Of a DNA stretch of 64,000 nt, positions 37,281 to 49,800 are shown one piece after another. The notes under the pieces are model-generated. The model was not told where the DNA came from, searched no databases, and saw only the letters and a program-made list of their open reading frames with translations. A program made the position numbers and the translations under genes. This stretch comes from Lamellibrachia satsuma (Eukaryota; Annelida; Polychaeta; Sabellida; Siboglinidae): contig BSQZ01000004.1 in NCBI GenBank assembly GCA_033239005.1, positions 13,524,507 through 13,588,506 of the forward strand, given 5' to 3'. How positions within the stretch are numbered: the stretch's first letter is position 1; the number at the start of each line of letters is the position of its first letter.

Positions 37281-38359
37281 CTATCCACAACGGAAAAAAT
37301 TACATATAATACACTGTATCAACTGCTAATATCAGTTGTTCAATGTGAAGTAAAATGTGTTATGAGTTTAGCTAATTTAGTTTTAAGCTTCTCGAGGAAA
37401 ACATACCAAATAAATTTTAGCGGTCAGCCCAGTCACAATCGAGAGTTCCGAATTCATTTAAAATTGAATTATATATCACCTTGTCAAGACCTTCCTAATT
37501 GGCACAAGCAAATGACGGGCGATCTCTCACACACCCATCACTGGATCTCTCGTTGGGAGAATCAAGGCAGTTTAACGAATATTTGTCTACACCCGACCGC
37601 CCGCGAAGTAAACATGATCATTTGCTACTGGGCGTATTTTCTGGTATTTGGCTTACTTCAGTTTATTTACATCCATTATTCATTAAATTGTATTGTACAA
37701 TGGTCTGCCCTTAATCAACCAAAGAAACCTGAAAATCAAAGAAATAAATTCGTAAAATCAAATACGACGAAGGCCCGAACTTTTTATTTGAAAGCGGGGA
37801 ATCGGGAGGATGTTTGAAAGATGACAAAAAGTGGGAGATTTCCCGCCATATCGGAAGACTTCGAACGTTTGTGTGTCTCAACAAGCTATGACGCGGTCAT
37901 GCAACAGATGTGGTTGAACCTCGCGCCTAGTACAACTCTCACGCATAAGCCTTCACACTCACGGTTTTGCATTACATGTCACGGTCCTACGACACAGGTA
38001 TGAAATGTCACGCATAATTTAATAAACTTTAGAAATGAAAGTTACTAAGCAAAATGTTCCCTTTTTGCGAAAATGATACACATAATATATTTGAGTGTGT
38101 GGCAAGCGAAGTCTTCGGTTAAATTTACTGTTAATTATCCACGTTTTACGAAATAATGTATGAAATGCGTTCATTGATTGGTCAACAGCTGAGCATCAAC
38201 CAATGATATTTCCTCTTGGAAAATAGTTAAAAATTAGCGACAGCGAAAGAAAATGTCTCTTGACTATTCAATTGAAACGGCCGAGGTTTTCTCCCCACTG
38301 TTTTTTTCTAATGCAGATTCGCTTCACTTCTACTTCTGAAAATCAGACATATGCATCAT
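37281..38359. other. No gene recognised
   Basis: A 192-codon plus-strand ORF (37239-37817) overlaps exon F on the other strand and resembles nothing known. I do not call it a gene. Confidence 0.45.
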
Positions 38360-38482
38360 CTAATGGAAAGAGACAGAACCATGGATCAGAACCAGAGTTA
38401 TCATGGATCTCTTCCCCGGGGCGAATCCGCTGCCCCATCCATAACCAGAACTAACGAAACCGTCCACTCCACTAGCACCGCC
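38360..38482 (-). CDS. Candidate exon E, Gly-rich with stop
   Basis: After acceptor GGTGGACAG (as at exon I), phase 0 reads [25 protein letters not shown], and a short tail to TAG. GKR would be an amidation/cleavage signal if the product is a peptide precursor. A one-base shift after GSGF gives an acidic reading ([14 protein letters not shown]), so a frameshift may have created this end. Confidence is low because no donor is seen. Confidence 0.45.
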   Translation of the reverse strand, partial: GGASGVDGFVSSGYGWGSGFAPGKRSMITLVLIHGSVSFH

Positions 38483-38533
38483 CTGTCCACCAAACACAAG
38501 ACAACCTTACGTCTATTCGCCACGTACACGTCG

Positions 38534-39255
<722 letters not shown>

Positions 39256-39479
39256 AACTATCATACTTTGTACCTTTAATTTCATGAATTAAATAACGCA
39301 GCAAATACAGCCGCCTGAATTTAACACATCTTCAAATCAATTTAAGAAATAATGTATACTACAAAACAATTACATTTTTACCCGACAAAATCTAATAAAA
39401 CGTCTGAGTTTTTCATACGCGTGTTATAACGAAAGACACATTGAATAATGTCACAAAAAGATCATACCAAAACATGTAG

Positions 39480-40010
39480 CACTAGGGTCTTAGCAGTCAA
39501 TGTGGTAGGAAACACACCAGGGCCTTCATCAACAATGAGGCAGAGGCAAATCTGGGCCTTAACCAACAATGAGGCAGGGGCACATCAGGGCCTTAGCCAA
39601 CAATGAGGCCGAGGCACACTCGAGCCTTAACCAACAATGAGACAGGGGCACATCAGGGCCTTAGCCAATAATGAGGCAGAGGCACACCAGGGCCTTAACC
39701 AGCAATGAGACAGGGGCACATCAGGGCCTTAGCCAACAATGAGGCAGGGGCACATCAGGGCCTTAGCCAACAATGAGGCAGGGGCACATCAGGACCTTAG
39801 CCAACAATGAGGCAGGGGCACACCAGGGACTTAACTAGCAATGAGACAGGGGCACATCAGGGCCTTAGCCAACAATGAGACAGGGTCACATCAGGGCCTT
39901 GGCCAACAGTGAGACAGGGGCACATCAGGGCCTTAACCAGCAATGAGACAGGGGCACATCACGGCCTTAGCCAACAATGAGGCACGGGCCCACCAGAGCC
40001 CTAGCCATCA
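39480..40010. repeat. 34-bp minisatellite, ~15 copies
   Basis: Unit AACAATGAGGCAGGGGCACA followed by TCAGGGCCTTAGCC. Same family as the blocks at 25.7, 26.9, 29.1, 31.0 and 33.2 kb. It lies just 3' (minus sense) of exon D. Confidence 0.93.
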
Positions 40011-40066
40011 AGACCACGTCGTTCAATATGAAATCGAGCATCGCCAATCAAATGTGTTTTACTTAC

Positions 40067-40162
40067 ATCCAAGCCGTACGATGAACCAGATCCGTCTTCT
40101 GAACCAGATCCGTCTTCTGAACCAGATCCGTCTTCTGAACTATCTGCGTTGTCATGTCCAAT
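40067..40162 (-). CDS. Candidate exon D (96 nt, Ser/Glu/Asp/Gly repeats)
   Basis: Acceptor TTTTGTCTACAG and donor GTAAGTAAAAC, phase 0. Encodes IGHDNADSSEDGSGSEDGSG with further SEDGSG units and then SSYGLD. The SEDGSG repeat is like the GSGSEE repeat of exon F, so D and F are related. Confidence 0.7.
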
Positions 40163-40513
40163 CTGTAGACAAAATATGACATTATATTCCATACGATAAA
40201 TACCTAGTATTACCACAATTATGTATTCAATGTGGACGTCGTGTGCTATCAAATGTGTTTCAGCCTCATCTAAGCTTCCAACATAAATCTTAGCTGATCA
40301 ACGAGTTGTGGATTATGGGTCGGACAGTGGAATACAAATAAACTATGGAACATTAGTAAAAACATGGTAATAATATCATAACGGTATTCAGATTCAAGAA
40401 TACAACCCATCCATTCATCGACACAAATGGGGTTCTCAATCAGTCGTAGTCATATGTCGTTCTACTTACAAACGGGGGGGGGGACGAGGCGACACGTGTG
40501 TCGTTCTACTTAC

Positions 40514-40534
40514 AGAAGGGTTCATATTAGTCGG
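40514..40534 (-). CDS. Possible 21-nt micro-exon
   Basis: Acceptor GTATTAGCAG and donor GTAAGTAGAACG, phase 0, encoding PTNMNPS. It is supported only by the splice-like flanks and could be chance. Confidence 0.3.
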
Positions 40535-40785
40535 CTGCTAATACTTCAGTCTTTACATTGATACTAGTTCCGATATAGACATATATACGTTGTCCTTTAC
40601 CGTAATATTTGCCACGGACACAGGATCCGCTGCTGGGCCCCACCCCTATTCAACCTGACTGGTGGGCCCCACCCCAATTCAACCTGACTGCTGCCACGAA
40701 CATATCCGGGCCAATAGGCTAGCCATGTTAGGAAGTGACCCATGTTATACATCTCAGGAGGGCGGGTTACACATCAATGCAAAAA

Positions 40786-40960
40786 CATTGGACTCTCGAT
40801 AAGCCAACGGCTTCCTTGTCCACTTGACTCTCGATAAGCCAACGGCTTCCTTGTCCACTTGACTCTCGATAAGCCAACGGCTTCCTTGTCCACTTGCCAT
40901 ATGGGCCTTTGCCTTCGATGGCAATCCTGTTAACTCTTGTTAAATCTTGTTAAACGATTA
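40786..40960 (+). repeat. Orphan LINE 3' tail with a 35-bp triplication
   Basis: Matches the tail of the 14.2 kb LINE, including the ATCTTGTTAAA end. GACTCTCGATAAGCCAACGG plus CTTCCTTGTCCACTT is present three times in tandem. No RT sequence precedes it, so it is an extremely 5'-truncated copy. Confidence 0.88.
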
Positions 40961-41011
40961 AACGTAAAAAAATGCTCGTACCGATCTGATCAACAAAACA
41001 CGTGTACTCAC

Positions 41012-41644
41012 TCCGCCGGAGACGCCCGAAGGTCCTTGTCCCCATGAAGCGCCGGAGACGCCCGAAGGCCCTTGTCCCCACGAAGCGCTGGAGCCGCCCG
41101 ATGGTCCTTGTCCCCACGAAGCGCCGGAGACGCCTGATGGTCCTTGTCCCCAAGAAGCGCCGGAGACGCCCGATGGTCCTTGTCCCCACGAAGCGCCGGA
41201 GACGCCTGATGGTCCTTGTCCCCACGAAGCGCCGGAGACGCCTGATGGTCCTTGTCCCCACGAAGCGCTGGAGCCGCCCGATGGTCCTTGTCCCCACGAA
41301 GCGCCGGAGACGCCTGATGGTCCTTGTCCCCATGAAGCGCCGGAGACGCCCGATGGTCCTTGTCCCCACGAAGCGCCGGAGACGCCCGAAGGTCCTTGTC
41401 CCAACGAAGCGCCAGACCAGCCCGAAGGTCCTTGTCCCCCCGAAGCGCCGGAGCCGCCCGAAGGTCCTTGTCCCCACGAAGCGCCGGAACCGCCCGAAGG
41501 TCTCCTATGACCCCCTGGTCGTCTGTGTGGGGGTCTGTTGCCACCTGGTCTAGATCCTGGTCTGCCATTTGGTCTTTTGTTGCCTGGTCTTCGTCCTGCT
41601 CTTCTGCCGCCTTGTTGTGGTCCTGATCTGAGTACTCGTGCACG
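41012..41644 (-). CDS. Candidate exon C: Arg/Pro-rich head and 12-residue Gly/Ser/Trp repeats (633 nt)
   Basis: Acceptor GTACGTGATGCAG and donor GTGAGTACACG give 633 nt, exactly 211 codons in phase 0. It begins RARVLRSGPQQGGRRAGRRP, continues with GNKRPNGRPGSRPGGNRPPH and RRPGGHRRP, then has 13 units of GQGPSG(V/G)SGASW. Each unit is 36 bp, the same length as micro-exons B and H. Such Gly/Ser/aromatic repeats occur in secreted structural and elastomeric proteins, but no specific family is recognised. Other frames are also open because the repeat length is a multiple of three. Confidence 0.75.
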
Positions 41645-41680
41645 CTGCATCACGTACGACCAAAAGAGAGCACACACTAT

Positions 41681-41687
<7 letters not shown>

Positions 41688-41757
<70 letters not shown>
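41688..41757. repeat. (TA)n microsatellite
   Basis: About 35 TA units just upstream (minus sense) of exon C. Confidence 0.95.
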
Positions 41758-41761
<4 letters not shown>

Positions 41762-42049
41762 GGCCCTTTATACTTGGCCAAAAACCTCAACAACTGCAGG
41801 TTTCTTGCTGTAGTTGTGGCCAACTTAAAAGTGGTAATCTCATAAAACATCATATACATTAGTGGAAGAGAAACAACAACTGCTAATACCAAGCGAGTTA
41901 GGAGGTTAGTGTGTCACTAAATATGATATACTAACAAACAACTACGCTACGTCAGATATTACACGCCACATTGTGGCGTTGTCTTCATGACGGTGACTAA
42001 TAACAGAACACGGTATCTCGTGATCATCTAATTCAGAATCAAGACGTAC

Positions 42050-42157
42050 CATTGATCTAAGAGCTCCGTTCTGTCCATTAGGGGCGCCATTAGCGCCACT
42101 CGGAACTCCACTAGCGCCACTCGGAGCGCCGCTAGCGCCACTCAAACCCTCTTCGCT
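42050..42157 (-). CDS. Candidate exon A, copy 1 (108 nt)
   Basis: Acceptor TTCCGACAG and donor GTACGTC, phase 0. Encodes SEEGLSGASGAPSGASGVPS, then GANGAPNGQNGALRSM. It is 21 nt longer than the other A copies through an in-frame extra seven-residue unit. Gly/Ala/Ser/Pro-rich, presumably unfolded or fibrous. Confidence 0.72.
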
Positions 42158-42480
42158 CTGTCGGAAAGGCCCATACATACAAACTAACCTAGTAACCGCA
42201 CCTTATGTCTACTACGGAATGCACAGAAGTAATGGAATTATATGTTACATTACACAAATATGCATTTTATCGTTCTTCATCATATTGCATTGCATCAGTA
42301 TTCACCATATTAAAAGTTAATAACATACAAAGCTCATACTTAGTTGAATTTTGTTAGTATTTCTATTTTACTGATGTCGTCACTGCATACACGGGAGTAC
42401 TGATGGAAAACCGCCAATCGCACCTTCTTATTAACGACATCTACAGTTGTATAACAGGCAATAAAACGAACGACACTTAC

Positions 42481-42516
42481 AGATTTATCGCCATTTTTGT
42501 GGGGCCGACGTTTCTC
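42481..42516 (-). CDS. Candidate exon B, copy 1 (36 nt, basic)
   Basis: Acceptor TTTTTCGTGCACAG and donor GTAAGTGTCG, phase 0. Encodes EKRRPHKNGDKS. The KRR could be a proprotein cleavage site. Confidence 0.72.
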
Positions 42517-43093
42517 CTGTGCACGAAAAAAATATTGATACAATATCGTTCAACAAGATGACATATTCTATGATGTAGCACGATAAACAAGAAAAGTTGT
42601 GTGAAGAGGAGGGCTGCTTAGAAAAATACATATACAGTGTTACAAATGTTTATCAATAACGTTTTCATGCAAATACCTTTGTGACAAGGGAGGAAGAAAT
42701 CAAATTATTGTTCGGAAGCCGAAATGATTACAATTCTAACATAACATGTTTCTACCTGGAAACTTACAAAATAATTTCTTGCGCATCAAGGAAATGTGTG
42801 CTTCAACATGCATACGTATTATTGCTATCATATTTCCATCACTATTTTCCTACCATAAGAATAAAACATGTGTAGTCCTGAAGGGTTTGGCACGACTTTA
42901 TAGGTGGGTCAAGCCGTCAAATTATCGAGGTTACTCTTATATGTATTATTGTCCATGCATGATGTCATTTATGTTTACATGTTTAAAAATGTAAGTTCCT
43001 ATACAGCGCAGTAGTGTTTAAGAACTATAATATCGTACTATATTATACGCCACATGGTGTATAAAGAGCATCTAATTCAGAATGAAGACGTAC

Positions 43094-43180
43094 CGTTGAC
43101 CTAAGAGATCCAATCTGTCCATTAGGGGCGCCACTAGCGCCACTTGGAGCGCCGCTAGCGCCACTCGGGCCCTCTTCACT
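43094..43180 (-). CDS. Candidate exon A, copy 2 (87 nt)
   Basis: Acceptor TTCCGACAG, donor GTACGT, phase 0. Encodes SEEGPSGASGAPSGASGAPN followed by GQIGSLRST. Confidence 0.72.
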
Positions 43181-43503
43181 CTGTCGGAAAGGACCATACA
43201 TACAAATTAACCTAGTAACCGTACCTTATGTCTACTACGGAATAAACACAAATAATGGAATTACATGTTACATTAGACAAAGATGCATTTTATCATTCTT
43301 CATCATATTGCATTGCGTCAGTATTCACAATATTAAAAGTTACTAACATACAAAGCTCGTACATTGTTGAATATTGTTAGTATTTCTATTTTACTGATGT
43401 CGTCACTGCATACACGGGAGTACTGATGGAAAACCGCCAATCGCAACTTCTTATTAACGACATCTACAGTTGTATAACAGGCAATAAAACGAACGACACT
43501 TAC

Positions 43504-43539
43504 AGATTTATCGCCATTTTTGTGGGGCCGATGTTTCTC
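43504..43539 (-). CDS. Candidate exon B, copy 2 (36 nt)
   Basis: Same splice signals as copy 1. Encodes EKHRPHKNGDKS (one Arg to His change). Confidence 0.72.
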
Positions 43540-44115
43540 CTGTGCACGAAAAAAATATTGATACAATATCGTTCAACAAGATGACATAGTCTATGATGTA
43601 GCACGATAAACAAGAGAAGTTGTGTGAAGAGGCCGGCTGCTTAGAAGAATACATATAAAATGTCACAAACGTTTATCAATAACGTTTTCATGCAAATAAC
43701 TTTGTGACAAGGGAGGAAGAAAGCAAATTATTGTTCAGAAGTCGAAATGATTACAAAATTAACGTAACATATTTTTACCTGCAAACTTACAAAAAATTCC
43801 CTGCGCCTATAGGTAATGTGTGCTTCAACATGCATACATATTATTGCTATCATATTTCCATCACTATAATCCTACCATAAGAATAAATTATGTGTAGTCC
43901 TGGAGGATTTGTCACGACTTTATAGGTGGGTCAAGACGTCAAATTATCGAGGTTACTCTTATATTTATTATTGTCCATGTATGATGTCATTTATGTTTAC
44001 ATGTTTAAAAATGTAAGTTCCTATACAGCGCACTAGTGTTTAAGAACTACGATATTGTACTATATTACACGCCACATGGTGTATAAAGAGCATCTAATTC
44101 AGAATGAAGACGGAC

Positions 44116-44202
44116 CATTGATCTAAGTGATCCACTCTGTCCATTAGGGGCGCCACTAGCGCCACTCGGAGCGCCGCTAGCGCCACTCGGGCCCTCTTTG
44201 CT
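44116..44202 (-). CDS. Candidate exon A, copy 3 (87 nt)
   Basis: The acceptor is as in copy 2 but the donor is GTCCGT instead of GTACGT, still GT. It starts SKEGPSGASGAP. Confidence 0.7.
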
Positions 44203-44524
44203 CTGTCGGAAAGGCCCATACATACAAATTAACCTAGTAACCGCACCTTATGTCTACTACGGAATGAACACAAGTAATAGAATTACATGTTACATTAGAC
44301 AAAGATGCATTTCATCATTCTTCATCATATTGCATTGCGTCAGTATTCACAATATTAAAAGTTATTAACATACAAAGCTCGTACATTGTTGAACATTGCT
44401 AGCATTTCTATTTTATTGATGTCGTCACTGCATACAAGGGAGAACTGATGGAAAACGCCATTCGCAACTTCTTATTAACGACATCTACAGTTGTATAACA
44501 AGCAATAAAACGAAAGACACTTAC

Positions 44525-44560
44525 GGATTTATCGCCATTTTTGTGGGGCCGACGTTTCTC
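44525..44560 (-). CDS. Candidate exon B, copy 3 (36 nt)
   Basis: Encodes EKRRPHKNGDKS. The last codon has a silent difference. Confidence 0.72.
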
Positions 44561-45077
44561 CTGTGCACGAAAAAAAATATTGATACAATATCGTTCAACA
44601 AGATGACATAGTCTATGATGTAGCACGATAAACAAGAGAAGTTGTGTGAAGAGGACGGCTGCTTAGAAGAATACATATAAAATGTCACAAACGTTTATCA
44701 ATAACGTTTTCATGCAAATAACTTTGTGACAAGGGAGGAAGAAAGCAAATTATTGTTCAGAAGTCGAAATGATTACAAAACTAAAATAACATGTTTTTAC
44801 TTGCAAACTTACAAAAAAATTATTTCCTATTTTCCTACCATAAGAATAAATATGTGTAGTCCTGAAGGGTTTGGCACGACTTTATAGGTGGGTCAAGCCG
44901 TCAAATTATCGAGGTTACTCTTATATGTATTATTGTCCATGCATGATGTCATTTATGTTTACATGTTTAAAAATGTAAGTTCCTATACAGCGCAGTAGTG
45001 TTTAAGAACTACAATATCGTACTATATTATACGCCACATGGTGTATAAAGAGCATCTAATTCAGAATGAAGACGTAC

Positions 45078-45164
45078 CGTTGACCTAAGAGATCCAATCT
45101 GTCCATTAGGGGCGCCACTAGCGCCACTTGGAGCGCCGCTAGCGCCACTCGGGCCCTCTTCACT
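45078..45164 (-). CDS. Candidate exon A, copy 4 (87 nt)
   Basis: Essentially identical to copy 2, donor GTACGT. Confidence 0.72.
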
Positions 45165-45487
45165 CTGTCGGAAAGGACCATACATACAAATTAACCTAGT
45201 AACCGCACCTCATGTCTACTACGGAATAAACACAAGTAATGGAATTACATGTTACATTAGACAAAGATGCATTTTATCATTCTTCATCATATAGCATTGC
45301 GTCAGTATTCACAATATTAAAAGTTACTAACATATAAAGCTCGTACATTGTTGAATATTGTTAGTATTTCTATTTTACTGATGTCGTCACTGCATACACG
45401 GGAGTACTGATGGAAAACCGCCAATCGCAACTTCTTATTAACGACATCTACAGTTGTATAACAGGCAATAAAACGAACGACACTTAC

Positions 45488-45523
45488 AGATTTATCTCCA
45501 TTTTTGTGGGGCCGATGTTTCTC
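45488..45523 (-). CDS. Candidate exon B, copy 4 (36 nt)
   Basis: Encodes EKHRPHKNGDKS, as copy 2, with one silent change. Confidence 0.72.
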
Positions 45524-46098
45524 CTGTGCACGAAAAAAATATTGATACAATATCGTTCAACAAGATGACATATTCTATGATGTAGCACGATAAACAAGAG
45601 AAGTTGTGTGAAGAGGCCAGTGCTTAGAAGAATACATATAAAATGTCACAAACGTTTATCAATAATGTTTTCATGCAAATAACTTTGTGACAAGGGAGGA
45701 AGAAAGCAAATTATTGTTCAGAAGTCGAAATGATTACAAAACTAACGTAACATGTTTTTACCTGCAAACTTACAAAAAATTCCCTGCGCCTATAGGTAAT
45801 GTGTGCTTCAACATGCATACACATTATTGCTATCATATTTCCATCACTATTTTCCTACCATAAGAATAAATTATGTGTAGTCCTGGAGGATTTGTCACGA
45901 CTTTATAGGTGGGTCAAGACGTCAAATTATCGAGGTTACTCTTATATGTATTATTGTCCATGTATGATGTCATTTATGTTTACATGTTTAAAAATGTAAG
46001 TTCCTATACAGCGCACTAGTGTTTAAGAACTACAATATCGTACTATATTACACGCCACATGGTGTATAAAGAGCATCTAATTCAGAATGAAGACGGAC

Positions 46099-46185
46099 CA
46101 TTGATCTAAGAGATCCACTCTGTCCATTAGGGGCGCCACTAGCGCCACTCGGAGCGCCGCTAGCGCCACTCGGGCCCTCTTCGCT
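46099..46185 (-). CDS. Candidate exon A, copy 5 (87 nt)
   Basis: As copy 3 in its donor (GTCCGT). Begins SEEGPSGASGAP. Confidence 0.7.
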
Positions 46186-46507
46186 CTGTCGGTAAGGCCC
46201 ATACATACAAATTAACCTAGTAACCGCACCTCATGTCTACTACGGAATAAACACAAGTAATGGAATTACATGTTACATTAGACAAAGATGCATTTCATCA
46301 TTCTTCATCATATTGCATTGCGTCAGTATTCACCATATTTAAAGTTATTAACATACAAAGCTCGTACATTGTTGAATATTGTTAGCATTTCTATTTTATT
46401 TATGTCGTCACTGCATACAAGGGAGAACTGATGGAAAACGCCATTCGCACCTTCTTATTAACGACATCTACAGTTGTATAACAGGCAATAAAACGAAAGA
46501 CACTTAC

Positions 46508-46543
46508 AGATTTATCGCCATTTTTGTGGGGCCGACGTTTCTC
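46508..46543 (-). CDS. Candidate exon B, copy 5 (36 nt)
   Basis: Encodes EKRRPHKNGDKS. It is the cassette nearest the signal-peptide exon. Confidence 0.72.
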
Positions 46544-46961
46544 CTGTGCACGAAAAAAAATATTGATACAATATCGTTCAACAAGATGACATATTCTATG
46601 ATGTAGCACGATAAACAAGAGAAGTTGTGTGAAGAGGCCGGTGCTTAGAAGAATACATATAAAATGTCACAAACGTTTATCAATAACGTTTTCATGCAAA
46701 TAACTTTGTGACAAGGGAGGAAGAAAGCAAATTATTGTTCAGAAGTCGAAATGATTACAAAACTAACGTAACATGTTTTTACCTGCAAACTTACAAAAAA
46801 TTCCCTGCGCCTATAGGTAATGTGTGCATCAACATGCATACATATTATTGCTATCATATTTCCATAACTATTTTCCTACCATAAGAATAAATTATGTGTA
46901 GTCCTGGAGGATTTAGCACGACTTTATAGGTGGGTCAAGATGTCATATTATCGAGGTTACT

Positions 46962-46965
<4 letters not shown>

Positions 46966-47054
<89 letters not shown>
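46966..47054. repeat. (TA)n microsatellite
   Basis: About 44 TA units inserted in the last cassette, where the other cassettes have only ATATGTAT. Confidence 0.95.
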
Positions 47055-47060
<6 letters not shown>

Positions 47061-47200
47061 CCATGTATGATGTCATTTATGGTTACATGTTTAACAATAT
47101 AAGTTCCTATACAGCGCACTAATGTTTAAGAACTACAATATCGTATTTTTTACACGCCACATGGTGTATAAAGATCATCAAATTCTGAATAAAGATGTAC

Positions 47201-47221
47201 CTTTGAACCACCAGTTCCGCG
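47201..47221 (-). CDS. Possible second exon, 21 nt
   Basis: The donor is GTACAT, at the position matching exon A donors. An acceptor at GAGAGAACAG leaves 21 nt encoding RGTGGSK in phase 0. The intron to the signal exon would be only 56 nt, unusually short, so the acceptor choice is uncertain. Confidence 0.4.
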
Positions 47222-47277
47222 CTGTTCTCTCGGGGCGTAGCTCTATGGCTATAAAACGCGCCGCTTCTTTGACTTAC

Positions 47278-47406
47278 CTGCATTAATTCTCGCAGTAGTT
47301 CTTCCAGATCATCGTTGTTCCTCTTCTTCAAACTGCGAGCTTCCGATTGTTGAACCACGAAGACAGCAACCAGCAAGCCTGCGAGTACCACGCGTAGAGG
47401 ACCCAT
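47278..47406 (-). CDS. Signal-peptide exon of the minus-strand micro-exon gene
   Basis: Exactly 43 codons, from ATG to donor GTAAGT in phase 0. Begins MGPLRVVLAGLLVAVFVVQQ, a classic signal peptide with cleavage likely after SEA, followed by RSLKKRNNDDLEELLRELMQ, a charged, probably helical propeptide-like segment. An upstream in-frame ATG exists (nine codons earlier), but the start is chosen because the paralogue at 58391 has the same MGPLRV start and the same exon length. No similarity to a named family is recognised. Confidence 0.83.
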
Positions 47407-47580
47407 TCTGACTGTCACCAACGCGACAATCAAGAATTTCTTCTAGCGCTTCTGTGGCGCTCACGTTGAGTTATAAGGACGGCGTTCGCGTCACGTGACC
47501 TACTGGACGGACGACAACATCCAATGACGTGCCAGCGCCTGTCAAATGTGGTTGGGTGGCGTCACGGTTGGGCGGCGAAT
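47407..47580 (-). promoter_or_regulatory. Upstream promoter region, homologous to that at 58231-58390
   Basis: Read on the minus strand it shares CCCAACCGTGACGCCAC, a CATTGG box, GCGAACGCCGTCCTTAT, ACTCAAC and ACAGTCAGAATG, in the same order, with the paralogue's upstream region. TTATAA at 47471-47476 could be a TATA-like element about 65 nt before the ATG. A palindromic CACGTG lies at about 47493-47498 and is not in the other copy. Confidence 0.68.
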
Positions 47581-49547
47581 GTTGTGAGGCTTCAGCAGCG
47601 GATTGCCTGGGAACAGCGATATATTTATTTCAGGCCCACTTAATTTGGGTTTCATTGTGCGTGTTTCCGAATTTCCATAGCATGTTGTCTGAAGGGTCAT
47701 TTAGAGGTGAACGTTGTTGATCGACAAGACAGTTGTTTGTCGTAAACTTCCGAAAATCTAATTTTCCTCCTCCTACTGTCGACGTGTTGGGGATTCCGGA
47801 GTTATATACGATATAATTTAGAATGAAAACATAACTTTTAGGTTAACAAAAATATGTGCATAAAACACAAATTGTTACCTCTGATGTCTGGAATGGTGCA
47901 ATGTCTAGATGCTGCTCTCAAATGCGCCCAGGTTGTTTAGACTGACTGTGTGTTGAGGGATTGAGTTCCAGAGCTGAAAAGTATTAGGGAAAGAAAACAA
48001 ATTGTTTTGTGCGCGCGGGTTTGCGTGACGTCACTTGGTCATTCAAAGAAACAAAGGGCGCTTAGTGAGTGTACATCCTTAAAGTAAACATAATCATACT
48101 GCACTATTTCCATTAAGATCGCATCAGTAAGGCAGTGGTCGAAGCATTGCATCATAGCCACTCGTGACGCTTTGTAAACCGGTCTTCATTCTCTCAAGTT
48201 CGGCGGCGCGTGACGACCACCACGCTAACTGCCTAGCGACCTGTAGAGTAGCGTTGAAGATTATGCAACAGCGCACTGCTCCCAATGATGCTAAGGACGT
48301 GTCATGAAGGGCGGATGACAAAGTTTACGTCAACGCATATAACAGTCAAATGTACAGTAGCAAGGCAACGGTGGAACCGGTATATTTGTTCTCTAAATAT
48401 ATGAACAATGTTCATGGTGTAGTACCTTATTGCATACCCACCGGCGAACTCGCGCTGATTCTGATGCTGACCTGACGTCATCAAAGGTGAATATCGACCA
48501 TTTGTACTGTTCGTTAACCTCATTAATGTGTTTTCCGGTTAGAAGAATTAGGCTCAATCATGTTCCTCAGGTAGCTGAACTAAACGCACTATGATACAGG
48601 ACCTGAATGACTCAAAAAGAAATATCATGCAACAATGTGTGTGAATGCTGTGCGATGATGATGATGACAATGGTGGTGATGGTGGTGGTGGAGGTGGTGG
48701 TGGTAGCGGCGATGGTGGCGGTGGTGGTGGCGGTGGTGGTGGTGGTGGTGATGGTGATGGTGATGGTGGTGGTGGTGGTGGTGTAATCACATATTGTACG
48801 TCTAATATGTATTCTTTTCATAACTACTTTTAGGGACAGGATGATTTTGAAGAAAAGACATGGATTCGTGGATAATGTAAAGAAAAAAAAGCAATTGAAA
48901 ACTGTTTTTGTTTTGACCCCAAATATATATAATTACATTCACCTCAGAATCCAAAGATACTATTTTATTTAGTTTGTTTATTATAACAAAATGTATATGA
49001 AGTTTGTGAATTAGTGTGATAATGAAACATGGATATGTTCAGAAAAGGCAATACTGTTACACCTGTATATTAGTGTAAATCGGTTATTTTACGCCAAAGA
49101 AAATTATTCATACTCTGATAGGTTTTATTTCCTAAGACTAATCTGATATGTATAGATCTGTATATATCTAAGAAATACAGCATGTACTGTATGTTGATAA
49201 ATCAAATAATACATATTACAAATCACTTGCAGTGTTACGTTTGCCTAGGTACCACTGCTTAACAGAAGTTATATTATTAACAATAACATATTTATCATAG
49301 TGTTTTCAGAGCAAACTTAACTATTGTTTGTGAATCGTGGGTAACAGGATTGATTTGCCAAAATGGACTCGTAGCCCCTCTGACCCCTACATGTTTCCAT
49401 GGAATACAATAATATGTCTATGGACCTATCAGAAAGTTTTATCTTTGTATATTTGTAGGAAATATTTATAGATATATTTATTGTCTTTCTTTGGATTCGC
49501 AGGTAGCGCCTTTTACTTTAAACCACCACATGCCCACTATTAGGAAG

Positions 49548-49548
<1 letters not shown>
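47581..49548. other. Intergenic, no gene; (GGT)n/(GAT)n tract at 48653-48782
   Basis: The trinucleotide tract (GATGAT, then GGTGGT with variants) spans ~130 bp. ORFs in it (poly-Gly/Asp or poly-Pro) are artefacts. The rest shows no coding signal. Confidence 0.7.

Positions 49549-49800
<252 letters not shown>

Larger units (their letters stand above)
42050..46640. repeat. Tandem array of five ~1.02 kb exon cassettes
   Basis: Exon B starts at 42481, 43504, 44525, 45488 and 46508, and exon A at 42050, 43094, 44116, 45078 and 46099. The period is 1020-1044 bp, except one unit shortened to ~962 bp by an intronic deletion near 44815. Each unit holds one A and one B exon in the same orientation. 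Units differ by a few percent. Confidence 0.93.

Noticed and set aside
37239..37817. 192-codon plus-strand ORF
   Set aside because: No recognisable domain, overlaps exon F antisense, and has the composition of AT-rich noise.
39480..40010. CRISPR-like regularly spaced repeats
   Set aside because: The 34-bp units are contiguous with no unique spacers, and the genome is eukaryotic.
46780..46810. Extra micro-exon in each 1 kb cassette (between ACTTAC and CTGCGC on plus)
   Set aside because: It would be 10 nt, which breaks the phase-0 rule, and the equivalent acceptor is absent from the first cassette.
47246..47254. TATAAAA as a plus-strand promoter
   Set aside because: It lies in the short first intron (or between exons) of the minus-strand gene, and no plus-strand gene follows.
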